DNA of 64,000 nucleotides from Anadara kagoshimensis (GCA_021292105.1 CM037874.1:23061534-23125533); one strand, 5' to 3'. Positions 50,435 through 62,227 are shown, counted from the first letter of the stretch. Numbers and translations: made by a program. The notes: generated by a model not told the origin, from the sequence alone.

Positions 50435-50960
50435 TATGATGTTCTGTAATTGAAACAGGCCCTTAGAACAAACCAATAGTAATACTGAAAACAGATTTTG
50501 ATTGCAATAAATACATAAATACAGTCTGTTACATGATCATGGGTTTGTGTTTTCTACAATTTCCTTCAACTACTGGAATAATTTCGCTATTATTATTATA
50601 CTCCCCGCAAACTAGTTAGGGGGGGGGGGGGGTATATAGGAAACACCATGTCTGTCCGTGTAAAATCGTGTCGGGGCCATATCTCATAGCTGCTTTGGAG
50701 GACTGTCATAAAACTTTACATAAATAATCTTCATGGTCCAAACGTGTGTGTCATGACCTTGAACCAAGGTCATATTGGAAAGATCAAGGTCGTGGGAAAA
50801 CATTAAATGTTGTGGGCTCTTTTACATTTACATTTGTAAATGTGTTTGACTCTCAAGAGACAGTTCTAGTTATTTTTGTATAACCCAATGTTGGTGCTTC
50901 AAAAATATAACAAAAATTGAAATCTGATTTTTTTTTTACCAAAGGGCCCTTTTTGTATGT
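50435..50960 (+). repeat. older dispersed repeat interrupted by a family E element
   Basis: CAGGCCCTTAGAACAA, TTGCAATAAATACAT, GGTTTGTGTTTTCTACAATT, then after the insertion TTTTTGTATAACCCAATGTT and GGTGCTTCAAAA. The same series is uninterrupted at about 3520-4390. Confidence 0.7.
50598..50872 (+). mobile_element. family E element, copy 2, inserted in an older repeat
   Basis: Starts TATACTCCCCGCAAACTAGT with an adjoining G run and ends TCTCAAGAGACAGTTCTAGT. Colinear with 49860-50125. The host repeat resumes directly after it. Confidence 0.8.
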
Positions 50961-51112
50961 ATCATATGGTCATATGTATTTTATGTAATCTCTGGATCAT
51001 GATCTGGTTAAATGTTATCTTCTAGTATGTTATGTTATGTATCATTAATGATCTGTTGAAGAGATTTTGATTATTATTTATTGTAAATATTTGTAAATGT
51101 GAACCGGTACAG

Positions 51113-51345
51113 ATAGGCAAACAACATTGACCTGTCCAATTGACCGTTACTTTATTATGGACAAGTGTTCCCATTTATGCACATAAATTTAGGTCTACAT
51201 CATGGGGAAACACCAATTTTAAATGCAAGCATGTGCATAATTAATGTACATTTATTACCTGTGAATCCTAACACTAGCCATATATTCCTATATCAATAAT
51301 CCTAATGAAAGGTCAAAGGGACAGGTTAATGTTGTTTGCCTATAA
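51113..51345 (+). mobile_element. family B MITE
   Basis: Ends ATAGGCAAACAACATTGACC, TGTCCAATTGACC and AATGAAAGGTCAAAGGGACA, GGTTAATGTTGTTTGCCTAT are inverted; core AATCCTAACACTAGCCATAT. Confidence 0.88.
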
Positions 51346-51714
51346 ATATATTTATTTATTGTTCAAGTCTTAGAATATGTACATACATGTAAAATGTACA
51401 TAGAGAAATTTTTTACCGATGTAAAAAACAATTTTATTGCTATGGTAACCATTATGATTACATTTGTAAATTTTTGGTTGTATATTATTTGTTACCAAGA
51501 TGCATTTGATGAAATCCGTTTTTAAAAAAAGAAAATTTATAAAATAAAGAAAATAAATTTTAAATGATGTGTATCGTTTGATAATTCTTAACACAAACAA
51601 AATGGGGAAAAGAGATGGCTTAAAAGCACTTTATAGGGTAAAAAATTTGTAAAATATTTGTATCCATAATTTTTTAAAATTCATTTTCCATAACAATCTA
51701 TATCCAACTGACCA

Positions 51715-52050
51715 CTAAGGTAGCCCAATTGGTAGAGTGCTTGCTCCATGTGATGTGTGGGAGGTGGTGGGTTTGAACCACAGGCTGGGTCTGACTAAGA
51801 CTTCAAAATGAGTAGTGACTGTTCTTTCCACAAACACTCGACGTTTAGAAATGAAAGTCAAGGGTTTCTTTGGAAAAAGACCTTAACCCAGTGCCTCTTG
51901 TCAAAGCATAGCATGTTAAGAACCCTACCTGCACATTGCCCCGAGTGCACTCAAAATTTCTGCCACTTCACTTATAGCTGGTGACATCTTGAGACAAGTG
52001 AAATATTCTTGACTGGGGCATAAAATCCCATTCAATCTAGTATTATTTTA
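51715..52050 (+). mobile_element. tRNA-derived SINE-like repeat
   Basis: GTAGCCCAATTGGTAGAGTG, GGTTTGAACCACAGGCTGGG, then TAGAAATGAAAGTCAAGGGT and the tail TGACTGGGGCATAAAATCCC. Similar to 20150-20520. A further partial copy follows at 52130-52375. Confidence 0.75.
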
Positions 52051-52375
52051 TCACCATCCTTCATCAAATGCTGCAGATCCATTTTTATTTGCCAAAACAT
52101 AATTTTCAAGTTATTTCACTAGCTCAGTTTGAAAATATGTAGTGACTTTACTTTCATCAGGCACTCAGCATTTAGAAATGAAAGTCACAGGTTCCTTTGG
52201 AACGGGCCTAAAAAAAGAATGCCAGGGTCACGGCAGATATGGCACCTTAAAGAACGCTCCAGAGTGCACTGCAAAGGTAAAAATTTCTGCCATTTCAACT
52301 GTAGTTGGTGACATCCACTCTGAATGCCAAGTCTTCAAAATGTGTTAAAGCTTTACAATTAATCCCATTCAATCT

Positions 52376-53279
52376 ATCTTTTATTACCCGCCTTCATCAA
52401 ATGCTGTAGATACATTTTTATTTGCTAAAACTTAATTTTCATGTCATTTTACAGTCTTGACCAAATTAAATTCTAAACAGTTTTAAGCAGGATATGAAAG
52501 TTTTGTTAATACCAATAAGTATTCAATGACTTTATAGAAAAATAATTATGGAATTGAGTGGAGTAATTATGTTTTACACAACAGGTAATATCATTTCACT
52601 TATACCAAGGTGGTCAGTTTAGAAATGAAAATGATGAAGGATACCAGAAAAAAATTATTGATCTTCAGCAACCAAACTTACGAACAGTTTTACCCTGGAA
52701 TCTGGCCGTATGGGATTAGAACATAGGCACTGAGGGGCACTGTGATTAGTATAAAGCCCAAGCTGTAGACTACCTTGTCGAACTTGACCTTGGTGGTCGA
52801 GGCCCCTAAAAATACCAAGATCTACACAGCCAAAATTTGTTCACATGAAATTAACAGAAAGTTACAAGAAACATTTCATGTGAAGTGAGTTTAAACATCA
52901 TTTATGTGAAATTAATGCAAAATTCAAGTGATATTAACATCAATTTTCCATGACAAATTTTTACATAAAGTGAAATTCACATGAAAATCATGTGAACAAA
53001 ATTTGGCTATGAACAGTTTAATAAATAAAGAAAATAATAAACCAGTTAACAAAAGATGACAATTTTATTTTCTTGTTCATATTCAATGTGTAAAAGCTTA
53101 TTTATTTATTATTAACAAAGAAGATTAAATCACAGCTGACATCATAAATTTCAGACGTAACATGTACACAACGCATCTACACTTCACAAAAAATAAATGT
53201 GTGAAGTTGAAAATGTATAATATATTACACAATGCATCTACACTTCACAGAAAACAAACGTGTGAAGTTATAATGAAAA
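52376..53279. other. repeat-derived non-coding sequence
   Basis: A SINE-tail-like block (CACTTATACCAAGGTGGTCA, GGATACCAGAAAAAAAT) lies at about 52600-52720, and two 58-bp near-duplicates starting ACACTTCACAAAAAATAAAT lie at about 53170-53265. No exon was found. Confidence 0.5.
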
Positions 53280-53465
53280 TGTATAGGCATACAAAATTGA
53301 CCTGTCAGCCTGACCTTTCATTTATAAATATTTTTTATGGATGAGTACATTAAGTATAGGGAGCACAAGTATTTAACTTGTCTACTACCCATGTTCTGGG
53401 TGGACCCTCCTTAACGAATATTCCTAATGAAAGGTCAAACAGACAGGTCAATGTTGTTTCCCTAT
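53280..53465 (+). mobile_element. family B MITE, short variant
   Basis: ATAGGCATACAAAATTGACC, TGTCAGCCTGACCTTTCATT and AATGAAAGGTCAAACAGACA, GGTCAATGTTGTTTCCCTAT are inverted ends; the core is shortened. Confidence 0.85.
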
Positions 53466-53569
53466 ATACTGAACACTGCTATATAAACTTTAGTTAATAA
53501 TATAAAGTTGCAAATACAATAAATAACAATTACTATACACCATAAAACACTTTGATTTCACGGGACGGC

Positions 53570-53790
53570 GTGTGTGTGTGCAGGTATATGTGGGGTGATG
53601 TTTTATATCTGGCGACAGATATGAGGGTGGGAATTACGTTTTCCTGGGTCATAGTTTTATATCCTGCCATAAATATGGCGAGGGAATCACATTTTCATTG
53701 AGTAGTGGTTTTAAACCTGGGCATAAGTATGGCATGTGAATTGCAGTTTGTACATGTAGTTTTATTTTGCACTGGCATAAATATGACGAG
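53570..53790 (+). repeat. degenerate 70-bp tandem repeat
   Basis: ATATCTGGCGACAGATATGA, ATATCCTGCCATAAATATGG, AACCTGGGCATAAGTATGG and GCACTGGCATAAATATGACG recur at about 60-75 base intervals after a (GT)n start. Confidence 0.6.
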
Positions 53791-53804
53791 GAAATGGGGT
53801 TAAC

Positions 53805-53978
53805 CACTGTACCACGTGATACTCCTTAACATTGGTGCGGAACACTTACTTCAAATGGATATGGAACTACATAAGATGATGTTTTCCCTTAAAAATGATG
53901 TTATTTTGGAATTGTGCAACATTTATGTTTTCCAAAACATTTTTCACAAATGTAAAGAGGTATTGATCACGTGGTGCA
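53805..53978 (+). mobile_element. family F short element, copy 1
   Basis: GTACCACGTGATACTCCTTA at the left and GGTATTGATCACGTGGTGC at the right are related inverted ends; the interior (GAACTACATAAGATGATGTT, TTTTCCAAAACATTTTTCAC) is colinear with 62563-62745. Confidence 0.65.
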
Positions 53979-54710
53979 ACGGCAGACCCCATTTATTTCA
54001 TATGGTTGTAGCTTTATACCCTGGCATATTTGCCATTAATTTATAATAAAATCATCATATCCAATTCATTCATAGAATTGAAATATTGAAGTTTTTACAG
54101 TATTAAATAACTTCAAAGGATTTGAAAGTCATAGCTTTATGATCTAAATGTATGCAACAAAGTTATTTTTCTTGAATAGCAATTTTCTAGGAAATTTTTG
54201 AAATTTTGGGGAAAAATATAAGTTGGAAAATTATTTTCAAGATAAAACATAATTTTAGTGAAAACACTCGGCTTTAGCAGAATGGTGTTTTCAAGAACTT
54301 TGTGAAGATTTTCAATCTGTAATGATTAGACAGGTTTTAACATGTATCACAATTTATGGATTGCAGAATTCAAGACAAACTAGTATGATGTTGAATATTG
54401 ATGCATCTCCAGAAAAATGCAGAATTGTGTTCAAAATACTAAAGATAAAGCCCGTTTCCATGGAACCAAAGTGTTGTACAGTATTAAAGAGATGAGTATA
54501 TTATAATTATATATGATATGATTTTTTTATTTTAAATACTACAAATAATTCCACTTCTGTGACATTGTATAATTAAACTACCTCAGAATGTATTATCTCA
54601 CAGAAAAAATGACTATGTAAAATAGTTACCTATGCAAGGCTAAAATCTTAAATCTGGCTATTTACATATAGAACAACGTATCACTTTACAACTTGGTTTT
54701 TAGGATGTTG

Positions 54711-54891
54711 TACAGCCAAACCTGTCTATAAAGGCCACCCAAGGGAACCAGTAAAAGTGACCTTTATGGGCAGGTGGCCTTTACATACAGGTTCAAATAG
54801 TATGAATAAAGAACAATTGGAATACAATTTTTCTGGCCTTTATAAACAGGCGACCCTTATAGGGGTGGCCTTTAAGACAGGTTGGACTGTA
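54711..54891 (+). mobile_element. foldback MITE, family A
   Basis: Begins TACAGCCAAACCTGTCTATA and ends AAGACAGGTTGGACTGTA, with AATAAAGAACAATTGGAATA inside. One of the best-preserved copies. Confidence 0.9.
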
Positions 54892-55204
54892 CCTTACAAA
54901 AATTTTGGTTTTCACAATGCTGTTTTCGCAACACTGTAGCTTACAAATTTTTACTGAATGAAGGGTTTTATCATTTTTTTAGGATGACATGCCTCATATG
55001 TTATTTCAAGAGGTTAAATGTGTTGTATGTGTTTATCTTGTCATGTTATCTTTTTCATTCATCTGATTTTTTCCTTTGTTTTAATTGTTGTTTGGTTGCA
55101 TTTGCCAAAACCCAATGTCATTCAGCTAAAACTGTAAATATTAATCATTTCTGCTGTGTATTAGAAATGATATACATGAAAAGTGATCCTTTACAAGTGT
55201 GATG

Positions 55205-55480
55205 TATTACAAATCATGAAATGGACTCAATAACCAATTACATGGTTCCTTACAAATACACACATCATAATTTCTGAAGTGGATTTCATTGGTCTTTACA
55301 AATAGATGCATCAAATTTTCTGAAATAGACTGCTTGAAACAACCAATTACATGGTCCCTTAGAAATGCATGTATCATAAGTGCTGAGAACAACCAATCAT
55401 ATAATTTCTTACAAAAACATGTATGGAAATATCCAATCACACAGTCTGTTACTAATACTGTACATGAATAAATCAATAAA
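55205..55480. repeat. degenerate tandem repeat around AACCAATTACATGG
   Basis: ATAACCAATTACATGGTTCC, ACAACCAATTACATGGTCCC, ACAACCAATCATATAATTTC and ATATCCAATCACACAGTCTG recur irregularly every 50-110 bases. Confidence 0.6.
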
Positions 55481-56118
55481 TCTGGAATGTTAAATGTATG
55501 AGAAAAATATGAAAAAAATACACAAGATGACAAAACTTAACAATTTACTGATACCCAATGAAAGATTGAACTGAGCAATTCTTAATTACAGTTGTATTGC
55601 ATATTTTTTTAACTGAGGTCCTGAAAGGGGGTGCTGTTGTTCATTCGGTAAGGTTTTAACATTTTTAAAAAATTGTGAAAAAATTAAATTCATATTTTAA
55701 ATTATATTAATTAAAACAATTAACAATGTAAACAAGTCAAAAAATGTTCAACAAACAGTATTAATGTATTAATGAACCCCCTTAATTTTTAACTTTCAGA
55801 CTTTGGACAACTACAAGAAATGACACATCAGAGACATAGTTCAAATTATATGAACTATGTGTAAAGTTTATCATTAAATGTATTTGAAGAGTAGAATTAT
55901 TATTATTGTATGCATATGTCAAGACATTTTCACTTATATCAAGGTGGCCAGTTCATACATGGTGGAAAAAACCAAAGTGTCCAGAGAAAACCACTGACTT
56001 TTGACAAGCCAACTGACAAAATTTCCCAATATATGGATTATCTGAAGTGGGATACAAAGTTTAACCTAGATGGTGAGAGACACTGTGATCTGAAAGTGTG
56101 CCTTTTACCCCACTCAGC

Positions 56119-56387
56119 CACCAGGCCCCGGTTTCACAATCATTCCTTAGCTAAGATTTTCCTTAACTTAAATCTTGCAAAATTTCAAATCTTCATAATT
56201 TTGTTAATTTTTAAGATATTCAGGAATTTAAGGTGTTATTTCTAAGATCATCTCAAGCTTAAAACATTTGCATTTAGTTTTGACAAAAATATTCATCAAT
56301 AGTTCCAAAAGAGAATACCAAAATTTGCTAAATTTAAGTTAAGGAAAATCTTAGCTAAGGAATGATTGTGAAACCGGGGCCAGGCCC
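56119..56387. mobile_element. family D MITE, best-preserved copy
   Basis: Ends AGGCCCCGGTTTCACAATCA, TTCCTTAGCTAAGATTTTCC and GGAAAATCTTAGCTAAGGAA, TGATTGTGAAACCGGGGCC form an almost perfect inverted repeat of about 45 bases. Confidence 0.92.
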
Positions 56388-56644
56388 CTTTTAACATTAT
56401 GTTATTTACCAGGTACCTCATAATAGTTGTGATCAAGATTCAGAAAACAATTCCGTGAGGTATTGAGGTTAATAAAATTAATATGTTGAAAAATTGGTTC
56501 TTTATGGGTTACCAGATATGTATAAAAATATAAACTAACAAACATGGCTAGATAACTACTTGTCACAAACCAGTAAGGCTTCTATTTTTACAAAAATCTG
56601 TAAACGTTTACATAGTAGCTACAAAATGAAATGGTATTCAAGCC

Positions 56645-56880
56645 CCAAATACACAGCCGTTATATAACTAAGATTTTCCTTAACTTAAATTTAGCAAATT
56701 TTAGTTATATTATTTTGGAACAATTTGAATAATTGGAAAAACTAAATACAGATGGTTTTAGCTTAAAGTGATCACCAAAATGACTTCTTAAAATCCTGAA
56801 TATCTTTAAAAAATAAGAAAATTATTAATTGTTGAGGAAAATCTTAGTTAAGGAATGATTATAAAACTGGAGCCAGGTAT
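56645..56880. mobile_element. family D MITE, decayed copy
   Basis: ATAACTAAGATTTTCCTTAA, CTTAAATTTAGCAAATTTTA and GAGGAAAATCTTAGTTAAGG, AATGATTATAAAACTGGAGC retain the family order with substitutions. Confidence 0.78.
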
Positions 56881-57164
56881 CCTTTACACGGGACATAAAA
56901 TCTTCCAATATCTGTTTGTTTATGTAAAAAAGGACATCTTTTAACTGCTTTCCAAAGTACCAAATGAAAAAAAAATCAGGTTGAGGTTGAAGTTGCTTCA
57001 ATGACATCAAAGTGCTTTCACACACTTAACATTTCTGTATTTTTAAACCATTTTTGTGCACAGAATGGACATGTAAAGCATAATGTAGTAATATTTTCAT
57101 TTATATTTACGACATGTTAACATTTTTTGTAAACATTTACTAGCTCAACATGGACTGTAAACAT

Positions 57165-57395
57165 GTAAAGGCAAACAACATTGATCTGTCTAATTGACAT
57201 TTAGATAAATTTAGATACATGTATTTATTATGCATCAGCAGATGGATCTATAGAGAACACAGGTGTTTGTATTTTCTACACCATAGGAATCATGCACTGT
57301 TATGTATTAACTGCAAATCCTAACACAACCCATATATGGGAGGAATATTCCTGAAAAAGGTCAAGCTGACAGGTCAATGTTGTTTGCCTATACAT
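57165..57395 (+). mobile_element. family B MITE
   Basis: AGGCAAACAACATTGATCTG, TCTAATTGACATTTA at the left and AAGGTCAAGCTGACAGGTCA, ATGTTGTTTGCCTATA at the right; core AATCCTAACACAACCCATAT. Confidence 0.87.
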
Positions 57396-58004
57396 AGGAA
57401 GCCTTATAAACCAATGGTCTGGATAATCATGATAACAGTTTTCACTTTTTGTGCAGAAAAGTGTTGATAATTTGAATGAATATATACAAAAGTTTAACAG
57501 GTTCCACAATTATCTAGTGAAAATTATCAACATGGACACAAAGCTAAATAATTTCATCCAGTATAGTCCGTCAGCAATATTATGGCAGAGTGTTTATAAA
57601 CATGGATGAGTCTATCATACACGGATAGGTATTAATACAGCATTATAATAGCCTATATTTACGTCTTCATGTGTTCATTTGTCAAATTCACATTTGACTT
57701 GTATCCTTTTCTCCCTATTTACATTATATAGACCCTTTCATGATCAAAAATGCTCTGCCAAAATATTGCTGACAGACTATAGCTTAGAGTACTGACATTA
57801 GGTAAATTTATGCATCAACATTTGGCTAATTAACTCATAATTAACAGGTACTTGCCTATAACTAATCCTGAAAACTAAAATCTTTGATATCTGTGTAAAA
57901 CATATTAAAATGAAATGTGCATAAATATTATCTACATAATAAACAGCTGTATAAAATACAAACTTTATACCATAATCTGTATAGTATTTACATAGCTTCA
58001 TCAG

Positions 58005-58280
58005 TTTGACCCTGACCTTTGACCTTTATTTAAACCTTTTCATTAATAGCACATACAAGTTATATTCTCGCTATCAGTTTGACCTTGACCTTTTAACTTT
58101 ATTTACCTGGTAAACACTTTCAATTACAGCACATACAAGTTATACTCTCTCTATTAGTTTGACCTTGCCCTTTGACCTTTATTTAAACTTTTAATTACAG
58201 CACATACAAGTTATACTCTCTCTATCAGTTTGACCTTGACCTTTGACCTTTACTTAAACTCTTACAATAACAGCACATAC
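58005..58280 (-). repeat. four copies of a 72-80-bp repeat with TGACCTTTGACCTTTAT
   Basis: CAGTTTGACCCTGACCTTTG, ACCTTTATTTAAAC and AGCACATACAAGTTATACTC recur four times (CACATACAAG near 58050, 58130, 58201, 58274). Confidence 0.85.
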
Positions 58281-58284
58281 AAGT

Positions 58285-58484
58285 TACTGTAAACCAACTT
58301 TTATTTGCAAATATTAACTTTCGCGATTCTCTTACAAAAACCATTTTGCGACTATTAACTTTCCCAATATAGACTTAAGTTGAATATTTGGTATAAATTA
58401 AAACATTTTCAGAAACACAGTGATTAATTTTTACGATTATTTTGTCCTCTAGAAACACACGAATAAATGTTGTTTTACAGTGTA
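58285..58484. mobile_element. family G MITE (GTAAACCAACTTTTATT ends), copy 1
   Basis: TACTGTAAACCAACTTTTAT and the inverse at the right (CGAATAAATGTTGTTTTACA). Interior TTAACTTTCGCGATTCTCTT is shared with 63168-63387. Confidence 0.75.
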
Positions 58485-58524
58485 CTTTTATTGCATTTTG
58501 CAAGTAAATAGTAACTGTACTGTT

Positions 58525-59430
58525 ATAGGAAAACAACATTAAGCAGTTAACTTGACCTTTAATTTAATTATTCATTATGGATAAATACATTGATTTAATG
58601 TATAGCAAACACAAGTGTTTATTTCTTATACATAATGAAAAACAATATTTTCAATTGCAGATCCTAACACTACCCATGTACTGGGTGGATATGCCTATAT
58701 GAATATTCCTAATGAAAGGTCGAAGTGGAAAGGTCAATGTTGTATTTTCAATTGCAGATCCTAACACTACCCATGTACAGGGTGGATATGCCTATATGAA
58801 TATTCCTAATGAAAGGTCGAAGTGGAAAGGTCAATGTTGTATTTTCAATTGCAGATCCTAACACTACCCATGTACAGGGTGGATATGCCTATATGAATAT
58901 TCCTAATGAAAGGTCGAAGTGGAAAGGTCAATGTTGTATTTTCAATTGCAGATCCTAACACTACCCATGTACAGGGTGGATATGCCTATATGAATATTCC
59001 TAATGAAAGGTCAAAGTTGACAGGTCAATGTTGTATTTTTAATTGCAGATCCTAACACTACCCATGTACAGGGTGTATATGCCTATATGAATATTCCTAA
59101 TGAAAGGTCAAAGCGGAAAGGTCAATGTTGTATTTTCAATTGCAGATCCTAACACTACCCATGTACAGGGTGGATATGCCTATATGAATATTCCTAATGA
59201 AAGGTCAAAGTTGACAGGTCAATGTTGTATTTTTAATTGCAAATCCTAACACTACCCATGTACAGGGTGGATATGCCTATATGAATATTCCTAATGAAAG
59301 GTCAAAGCGGAAAGGTCAATGTTGTATTTTTAATTGCAAATCCTAACACTACCCATGTACTGGGTGTATATGCCTATATGAATATTCCTAATCGAAGGTC
59401 AAGCAGGTCAATGTTGTTTGTCTATATCTG
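58525..59430 (+). mobile_element. family B MITE with eight tandem copies of its 3' half
   Basis: It starts GGAAAACAACATTAAGCAG, TTAACTTGACCTTTAATTTA as in other family B copies and ends GAAGGTCAAGCAGGTCAATG, TTGTTTGTCTATA. Between 58645 and 59420 a 97-98 bp unit (TTCAATTGCAGATCCTAACA, CTACCCATGTACAGGGTGGA, TATGCCTATATGAATATTCC, TAATGAAAGGTC) repeats about eight times. Confidence 0.93.
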
Positions 59431-60009
59431 GAAATTATACTGTTTTATGTCCTTTTACACCTATGTACATAACATCCAAAAAGTCCTGATTATCAAACAT
59501 GGGAAATGTGGTAAGAGTTCCTTTTGTTAACCCCCCCCCCTTCACTAAATTTTCCATTATATCATTCAGTTGTTTTGAAGATTTTTTCAGACCAAATTAA
59601 AATTTTAGTTCAGGATGCAAATGGAACTCTTTCTCTGTAAATTTTGTTTTTTTTATTTAGCACACAAAAACTAATTTACACAATTGTTTTTGTTAAAATG
59701 TTTAATTAGCACAGAAAAACCTCAAAAGGCAAAGATTATTGCACTTCAATATGTACTGGGTATACACATTAGGTCTTGCAAACACAAAAGCCAATATTGC
59801 ACTTATATTAGGACACCACCAGCTAACTAAGTAAAATTGCTATTTTTTTCTATGCAGTACACTTTAAATAATCATATATGGATGTTGTTATTATCATGCT
59901 ATATCCAATGTGACACAGGCAATGATTATTTAAAGCTATCTAACGAAGGACATGTAATTTATATATCCTTGTGCCAAATGCTTAATGAGTGGAGTAATAC
60001 AGTATTTTG
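59431..60009. other. non-coding sequence, nothing recognised
   Basis: No exon or repeat family recognised apart from a nine-base C run near 59530. It may be 3' UTR of the convergent syntaxin gene, which cannot be decided from sequence. Confidence 0.4.
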
Positions 60010-60220
60010 CCCCAGTCAAGATTCTTTTTCTTATATCGAGGTGGTCAGTTGAGGGATGGTGAAAGAAATTGAAGTGCCCATAGAAAACCACCAACCTTTA
60101 GCAAGCCATCTTACAAACTTTCTAGCATTACGATCTGTCCAAAGCGGGATTCTAATCTGGGCATTGAGAGGTGCTGTGATCCGTAAGTGTGCCATTTAGG
60201 CCGCTTGGCAAGTGTTTAAT
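60010..60220 (+). repeat. SINE-tail family repeat
   Basis: CCAGTCAAGATTCTTTTTCT, ATATCGAGGTGGTCAGTTGA, GAAAACCACCAACCTTTAGC and AAGCGGGATTCTAATCTGGG are found in similar order at 27570-27650, 44640-44780 (reverse), 50320-50400 and 55920-56100. Confidence 0.6.
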
Positions 60221-60771
60221 GGTGGAGTAGAGTGAACTTACAATGTATTATGTCCAAGTTGTAATTAATTTACTTATATCAAGGTGTAGTGCTCGAAAAA
60301 AAAAACCATAGCTAAGATATGCTTGAGAGGAATTTAAACCTTCGCAACAAGAAGGCTGTGATCAGTAAAAATTCCATATCCATTTAGGTTTATAATTAAT
60401 AGATCCAAACAAACAAAAGTGGGCATCACATGATATACTGATCAATCCCACTGTGTAATTTGTGGTCTCCATGAACAAGTGGTTTAAACCCTGTGCTCAT
60501 GTATCACAAGGCTTCTCAAGTCTAAGTCTGAATCCTACTTGGGCAGATCCTAGCGTGAGATGAGTAGTTAAAGGTCAGTGGATTTAAAAGGCCACTCCAA
60601 TTTTCTCCACCATTCCAGAAGTGACCACCTCAATTTAAGTAAAATTTTTACATTTTGTAATTAGTAATTATGTTACATTACAATAACTGAATAATTTAAA
60701 TTAAAAAACAAAACAACCTCACACCCATACAATACAATGGAATGATCCAAATTCAAAAGAAGTGGAATGTC

Positions 60772-60925
60772 CATTACCATGGTAATTTTTACTGTAACCA
60801 TGGAAATATTTACTGTTACAGTAACCATAGTAAAATATTCTGCAATTGTGGTAATATTTACTGTAACCATGGTAATATTTACTGTAACTAATGTAAAATA
60901 TTCTGTAACCATGGTAGCAATTACC
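60772..60925. repeat. palindromic CCATGGTAATATTTACTGTAAC repeat
   Basis: About seven copies of a 16-22 base unit (ACCATGGTAATATTTACTGT). The CCATGG core makes adjacent units mutually self-complementary, explaining open frames on both strands. Confidence 0.85.
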
Positions 60926-61203
60926 GTACATTATATAAAACATGTTAGATTTAATCCAATGAAAATGTTGCATGCATTCAAATTTTCTAAAATGCATCTA
61001 AAAGACTAAAAATTTTTAAAAATAAGTTGGCACAGAGAAAAACAAAGACTATATGCATCATTTATACTTCAAATCTGCTAAAATTTAAATAGACTTCCAG
61101 AGTTGAGTAATCTAGCTTTATATCTCTGTTCTATGGCGAATGAATATATTAATGGAAAAACGTAGTCCATGATGATGTGTCGTTGATAAAATGCGAGTTC
61201 ACT

Positions 61204-61281
61204 TCAGCCAAATATACCGCCAAATGTCGCACATATTATGATTATTAAAATGATCACACATATAATAATCATTATTTTCTT
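61204..61281 (-). CDS. syntaxin-1-type t-SNARE, last coding exon (membrane anchor)
   Basis: On the minus strand the acceptor ATTTTGCAG is followed by 25 codons and TGA. The residues start KKIMIIIC, continue as an unbroken stretch of Ile, Val, Leu and Cys, and end ATFGGIFG. Syntaxin-1 ends in K-K-I-M-I-I-I-C-C ... G-G-I-F-A in vertebrates, and its last exon begins at about the same place, just after the basic juxtamembrane residues of the SNARE motif. Syntaxin-1 is the plasma-membrane SNARE for neurotransmitter release. The phase 0 start fits. The SNARE motif and Habc exons are not in the window and should lie beyond 64000. The exon is converging on CENPJ. Other syntaxins (2, 3, 4) have different tails, so type 1 is favoured but rests on 25 residues only. 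Confidence 0.8.
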   Translation of the reverse strand, partial: KKIMIIICVIILIIIICATFGGIFG

Positions 61282-61714
61282 CTGCAAAATACAAAAATAA
61301 AGAAAAATATTAAGGAATTTTGTTTAATTAATTTTTATCAAAATGCACTAGCATCAGATACACCCAATGGGTATCTCACTCTTTTCACATGATCATATTT
61401 TTAACAGTCAAAGTAACATCTCATTAAAATGCTTCTCAATAACTTTGCTACCCCACTTATCGCCATACTATTTTAAAGTCCAAAAATCAATATCTTCTAT
61501 GTTTTTCTTTACAAGTCACCCTTGGTTTATCACTAAACTCAAAATTTGACTGAAGAACAGGAGACTATGGAACAAAGTTTTACTGAAGTAAGAACACAGT
61601 AACACTGAAGTAAAGTCAGCTTAAACATAACTTTTCACAACTTCATAATTTTATGTGATGCCATTAAAATAAGAATTACTTAAGTTGAGTTTTACTGAGG
61701 CAACAGTTGCTAAA

Positions 61715-61896
61715 TACAGTTGAACGGGTCTAAAAAGGTCAGCTAAGGGAATCATATCAAGTGACCTTTATTAGCAAGTGGCCCTTTCACACATCTTCAA
61801 ATAACATGAATAAAGAGCTATCAGGATAAATTTTACTGGCCTTTAAAAACAGGTGGCCCTTAAATAGAGGTGGCATTTAAGGCAGGTTTGACTGTA
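61715..61896 (+). mobile_element. foldback MITE, family A
   Basis: Begins TACAGTTGAACGGGTCTAAA and ends AAGGCAGGTTTGACTGTA, with ATGAATAAAGAGCTATCAGG inside. Confidence 0.85.
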
Positions 61897-62227
61897 CTAA
61901 AAAGTTTTTGTCATTTTGACAACTAACTAATCATGATAGTGAGAACAAATCTGATGCTAGTGAGAACAAATCTGATGCTAGTGATACAACATTTTACAAT
62001 TTCGCTGAAATTAAACGACAAAAACACTTTTTGTCTGTTCCATTTTTGAACTAAAATGTTATCATGCATACTACTAACACAGAAACAAAAATCAACTCTC
62101 AACTAAAAAGTTTGATCATGCAAAAGATTATTTATTAAAATAAAAAGTATCTTTTTTCAACACTCCATCAGCTTGGTCGGCATCCAATCTCAATTTTTTA
62201 ATTTGGAACAATTAAACCCCAATGAAT

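Noticed and set aside
60673-61009. Open frames on both strands rich in T-V-N-I-T-M-V
   Set aside because: Palindromic CCATGGTAATATTTACTG repeat read in several frames.
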